A stretch of DNA of 64,000 nucleotides, taken from Hyphomicrobiales bacterium (lineage in GTDB: Bacteria; Pseudomonadota; Alphaproteobacteria; Rhizobiales; Rhizobiaceae). This document shows positions 61,271 to 64,000 of the stretch, one piece after another (positions within the stretch are counted from its first letter, which is position 1; every line of letters starts with the position of its first letter). Position numbers and translations under genes: made by a program. The notes beneath the pieces were generated by a model. That model had not been told where the DNA came from and did not search any database. It saw only the letters and a list, made by a program, of their open reading frames with translations. The stretch lies in contig UEIF01000048.1 of the NCBI GenBank assembly GCA_900468805.1, forward strand, positions 1 to 64,000. The letters are read 5' to 3'.

Positions 61271-63688
61271 ATGACGAAGAAAACGTCTGTAGCGAGCAGC
61301 ACCGCCTATCCTGTTCTGCCTCTGCGCGACATCGTGGTTTTCCCCCATATGATCGTGCCGCTGTTCGTCGGGCGGGAAAAGTCTATCCGCGCGCTCGAAG
61401 AGGTCATGGGTTCCGACAAGCAGATCATGCTGGTCACCCAGATCAACGCCAGCGACGACGATCCGGACCCGTCTGCGATCCACCGCGTTGGTACGGTCGC
61501 GAATGTGCTGCAACTCTTGAAGCTGCCTGACGGCACCGTCAAGGTTTTGGTCGAAGGCCGCGCCCGCGCCGAGATCGACAGCTACACAGGCCGCGAAGAT
61601 TTCTACGAGGCCCTTGGCCATGTGCTCGAAGAGCCGCATGACGATCCGGTCGAGCTGGAAGCGCTCTCCCGCTCCGTCGTGTCGGAATTCGAGAGCTACG
61701 TGAAGCTCAACAAGAAGATTTCGCCCGAGGTTGTCGGTGCGGCCAGCCAGATCGACGACTATTCCAAGCTCGCCGATACGGTCGCCTCGCATCTGTCGAT
61801 CAAGATCACCGAGAAGCAGGAGATGCTGGAAACCACCAGCGTCAAGGGCCGCCTCGAAAAGGCCCTCGGCTTCATGGAAGGCGAGATCTCGGTCCTGCAG
61901 GTCGAAAAGCGCATCCGCTCGCGCGTCAAGCGTCAGATGGAGAAGACCCAGCGCGAATACTATCTGAATGAGCAGATGAAGGCGATTCAGAAGGAACTCG
62001 GCGACGGCGAGGAAGGCCGCGACGAGATGAGCGAACTCGAAGAGCGCATCGCCAAGACGAAGCTCTCCAAGGAAGCTCGTGAAAAGGCTGACGCTGAACT
62101 GAAGAAGCTGCGCCAGATGAGCCCGATGTCGGCTGAAGCCACCGTCGTGCGCAATTATCTGGACTGGCTGCTCGGTATACCCTGGGGCAAGAAGTCGAAG
62201 ATCAAGTCCGATCTCAACAATGCCGAGAAGATCCTCGAAGCCGATCACTTCGGTCTCGACAAGGTCAAGGAGCGCATTGTCGAGTATCTGGCGGTTCAGG
62301 CTCGCGCTACCAAGATCAAGGGCCCGATCCTGTGCCTCGTCGGTCCTCCGGGCGTCGGCAAGACCTCGCTTGCCCAGTCGATCGCCAAGGCGACCGGCCG
62401 CGAATACATTCGCATGGCTCTCGGCGGCGTTCGTGACGAAGCTGAAATCCGCGGTCACCGCCGCACCTATATCGGCTCGATGCCCGGCAAGGTCATCCAG
62501 TCGATGAAGAAGGCGAAGAAGTCGAACCCACTCTTCCTCCTGGATGAGATCGACAAGCTTGGCCAGGACTATCGCGGCGATCCGTCTTCCGCTCTGCTCG
62601 AGGTGCTGGACCCGGCTCAGAACTCGACCTTCATGGACCACTACCTGGAAGTCGAATACGACCTGTCTGACGTGATGTTCATCACCACGGCGAATACGCT
62701 GAACATTCCGGCTCCGCTGATGGACCGCATGGAAGTCATCCGTATCGCCGGCTACACCGAAGACGAAAAGCGCGAGATCGCCAAGCGGCACCTGCTGCCG
62801 AAGGCCATCAAGGAACATGCGCTGCAGCCGGACGAATTCTCGGTCAGCGACGATGCCCTGATGGCGATCAGCCAGCAGTACACCCGCGAAGCCGGTGTCC
62901 GTAACTTCGAACGCGAACTGATGAAGCTCGCCCGCAAGGCGGTCACCGAGATCATCAAGGGCAAGACGAAGGCGGTTCATGTCACGGCGGCGAACATCGA
63001 CGACTATCTCGGCGTTCCGCGCTTCCGCCACGGCGAAGCCGAACGCGAAGATCAGGTTGGTGTTGTCACGGGTCTTGCCTGGACGGAAGTCGGCGGCGAA
63101 CTGCTGACGATCGAAGGCGTCATGATGCCCGGCAAGGGCCGCATGACCGTCACCGGCAACCTGAAGGAAGTGATGAAGGAATCGATCTCGGCAGCGGCAT
63201 CTTATGTCCGCTCGCGCGCCGTCGATTTCGGCATCGAGCCGCCGCGTTTCGACAAGAGCGACATTCACGTGCACGTGCCGGAAGGCGCGACGCCGAAGGA
63301 TGGCCCGTCGGCCGGTGTCGCCATGGCAACCGCGATCGTCTCGATCATGACTGGCATTCCGGTCAACAAGGATGTGGCAATGACGGGTGAAATCACCCTG
63401 CGCGGTCGCATTCTGCCGATCGGCGGCCTGAAGGAAAAGCTGCTCGCTGCACTTCGCGGCGGCATCAAGAAGGTACTGATTCCGGAAGAGAATGCCAAGG
63501 ATCTGGCCGAGATTCCGGACAATGTGAAGAACAACATGGAGATCATTCCGGTCTCCCGCATGGGCGAAGTGATCAAGCATGCGCTGCTGCGTCGTCCCGA
63601 GCCGATCGAGTGGGATGGCACGGTGGAAACGCCCGTCATTGCGACGGTCGAAGGGCTTGATGATGCAGGTGCGACCATAGCTCATTGA
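61271..63688 (+). CDS. lon: ATP-dependent protease Lon
   Basis: 805 aa from ATG 61271. The substrate-binding N-domain starts YPVLPLRDIVVFPHMIVPLF, Walker A is GPPGVGKT (358-365), and the serine-lysine dyad is S680 (DGPSAG) and K723 (GLKEKLLAA). It degrades misfolded and regulatory proteins. Full length. It is followed by a strong terminator and then the HU gene, the usual rhizobial order. Confidence 0.97.
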   Translation: MTKKTSVASSTAYPVLPLRDIVVFPHMIVPLFVGREKSIRALEEVMGSDKQIMLVTQINASDDDPDPSAIHRVGTVANVLQLLKLPDGTVKVLVEGRARAEIDSYTGREDFYEALGHVLEEPHDDPVELEALSRSVVSEFESYVKLNKKISPEVVGAASQIDDYSKLADTVASHLSIKITEKQEMLETTSVKGRLEKALGFMEGEISVLQVEKRIRSRVKRQMEKTQREYYLNEQMKAIQKELGDGEEGRDEMSELEERIAKTKLSKEAREKADAELKKLRQMSPMSAEATVVRNYLDWLLGIPWGKKSKIKSDLNNAEKILEADHFGLDKVKERIVEYLAVQARATKIKGPILCLVGPPGVGKTSLAQSIAKATGREYIRMALGGVRDEAEIRGHRRTYIGSMPGKVIQSMKKAKKSNPLFLLDEIDKLGQDYRGDPSSALLEVLDPAQNSTFMDHYLEVEYDLSDVMFITTANTLNIPAPLMDRMEVIRIAGYTEDEKREIAKRHLLPKAIKEHALQPDEFSVSDDALMAISQQYTREAGVRNFERELMKLARKAVTEIIKGKTKAVHVTAANIDDYLGVPRFRHGEAEREDQVGVVTGLAWTEVGGELLTIEGVMMPGKGRMTVTGNLKEVMKESISAAASYVRSRAVDFGIEPPRFDKSDIHVHVPEGATPKDGPSAGVAMATAIVSIMTGIPVNKDVAMTGEITLRGRILPIGGLKEKLLAALRGGIKKVLIPEENAKDLAEIPDNVKNNMEIIPVSRMGEVIKHALLRRPEPIEWDGTVETPVIATVEGLDDAGATIAH

Positions 63689-63729
63689 GCCTTGGCCGCC
63701 ACATTTATGCCCAATTGTTACAAATCTTG

Positions 63730-63762
63730 AAAAAGGCCGGCGGTAACGCCGGCCTTTTTTTG
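63730..63762 (+). terminator. Rho-independent terminator after lon
   Basis: AAAAAGGCCGGCG-GTAA-CGCCGGCC followed by eight T's: a textbook terminator 42 nt after lon. Confidence 0.92.
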
Positions 63763-63896
63763 TGAAAACGTCATGTAGGCGCTTGCTTTTCCTTGATTTG
63801 CAGGGTTTTTGGGTTCCCGGCGGGCCTGATGAAAGCGATTTCTGCGCCTAGCTTACAGATGGAGTTGTTTCAAACCATAGAGAAAGGGGTGGAAAC

Positions 63897-64000
63897 ATGA
63901 ACAAGAATGAACTCGTGTCCGCAGTAGCCGAAAAGGCTGGACTCACGAAGTCTGACGCAGCATCTGCCGTCGACGCAGTTTTTGATGTTGTGCAGGCTGA
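63897..64000 (+). CDS. hupB: HU DNA-binding protein (5' part)
   Basis: The first 34 codons of an HU-family gene, cut by the window edge: MNKNELVSAVAEKAGLTKSD, then AASAVDAVFDVVQAE. AAAGGGG precedes ATG 63897. HU bends DNA and organises the nucleoid. The position after lon fits rhizobial hupB. Confidence 0.9.
   Translation, partial: MNKNELVSAVAEKAGLTKSDAASAVDAVFDVVQA

Overview
The window comes from a chromosome of a Rhizobiaceae alphaproteobacterium (Rhizobium/Agrobacterium type). The evidence is the clpP-clpX-lon-HU order, rplM-rpsI, a type 2 argC next to speB, ctaA next to a DUF2842 gene, DUF982 and other small rhizobial proteins, and short palindromic intergenic repeats of rhizobial type. 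Two parts are clearly different: a left accessory island (1 to about 20,140), visibly less GC-rich in places, and a GC-rich core (about 20,140 to 64,000).

Island, 155-14,007: a complete Ssp-type DNA phosphorothioation defence locus. SspA (cysteine desulfurase), SspB (DUF4007), SspC (P-loop ATPase) and SspD (PAPS-reductase-like, SGGRDS plus cysteines) are translationally coupled and should put sulfur into the DNA backbone. Next on the same strand is a four-gene module (58-aa protein, Rad50/DndD-like ATPase, 154-aa Dnd-associated-like protein, PLD-helicase fusion) that looks like the SspFGH-type effector. Convergent to it is SspE (DUF262 + DUF1524), the other known Ssp effector. One modification module therefore seems to serve two restriction arms. 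Island, 14,249-19,663: an unknown HTH/coiled-coil protein, a region of about 0.8 kb without genes, a small transglutaminase-like protein, a frameshifted small gene, and a soluble FtsH-like AAA+ M41 protease divergent from an XRE regulator across a perfect 29-bp palindrome. The island ends at a tRNA-Pro(GGG) site. The resident tRNA is cut in its T-loop, and a complete tRNA-Pro(GGG) with a different acceptor stem lies 49 nt away on the island side.

Core, 20,700-33,700: small conserved proteins, then a surface polysaccharide cluster (polymerase, initiating phosphotransferase, GT4, Wza-like lipoprotein, Wzc-like protein with a degenerate P-loop, CelD/BcsL-type acetyltransferase) resembling the unipolar polysaccharide/glucomannan loci of Agrobacterium and Rhizobium; then ctaA, a small lipoprotein, ubiA and a VOC protein. 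Core, 33,700-50,600: an ABC exporter with a 34-codon upstream ORF, a DUF4239-like protein, TauE/SafE, argC, speB, a monooxygenase-like protein, a CmlA/FloR-like exporter, rplM-rpsI, an enoyl-CoA hydratase, an EamA transporter, a CoA-binding protein, a homocysteine-forming sulfhydrylase, a frameshifted AlaRS-like gene, LysE, a cupin and a MarR regulator.

Core, 50,689-64,000: an SDR, a Pho-box-controlled pstSCAB operon without phoU/phoB, a cytochrome P450, a GGDEF diguanylate cyclase, and the protease block clpP (good RpoH-type promoter), clpX and lon, followed by the start of the HU gene. Functions are read from motifs and remembered family features; no database search was run.
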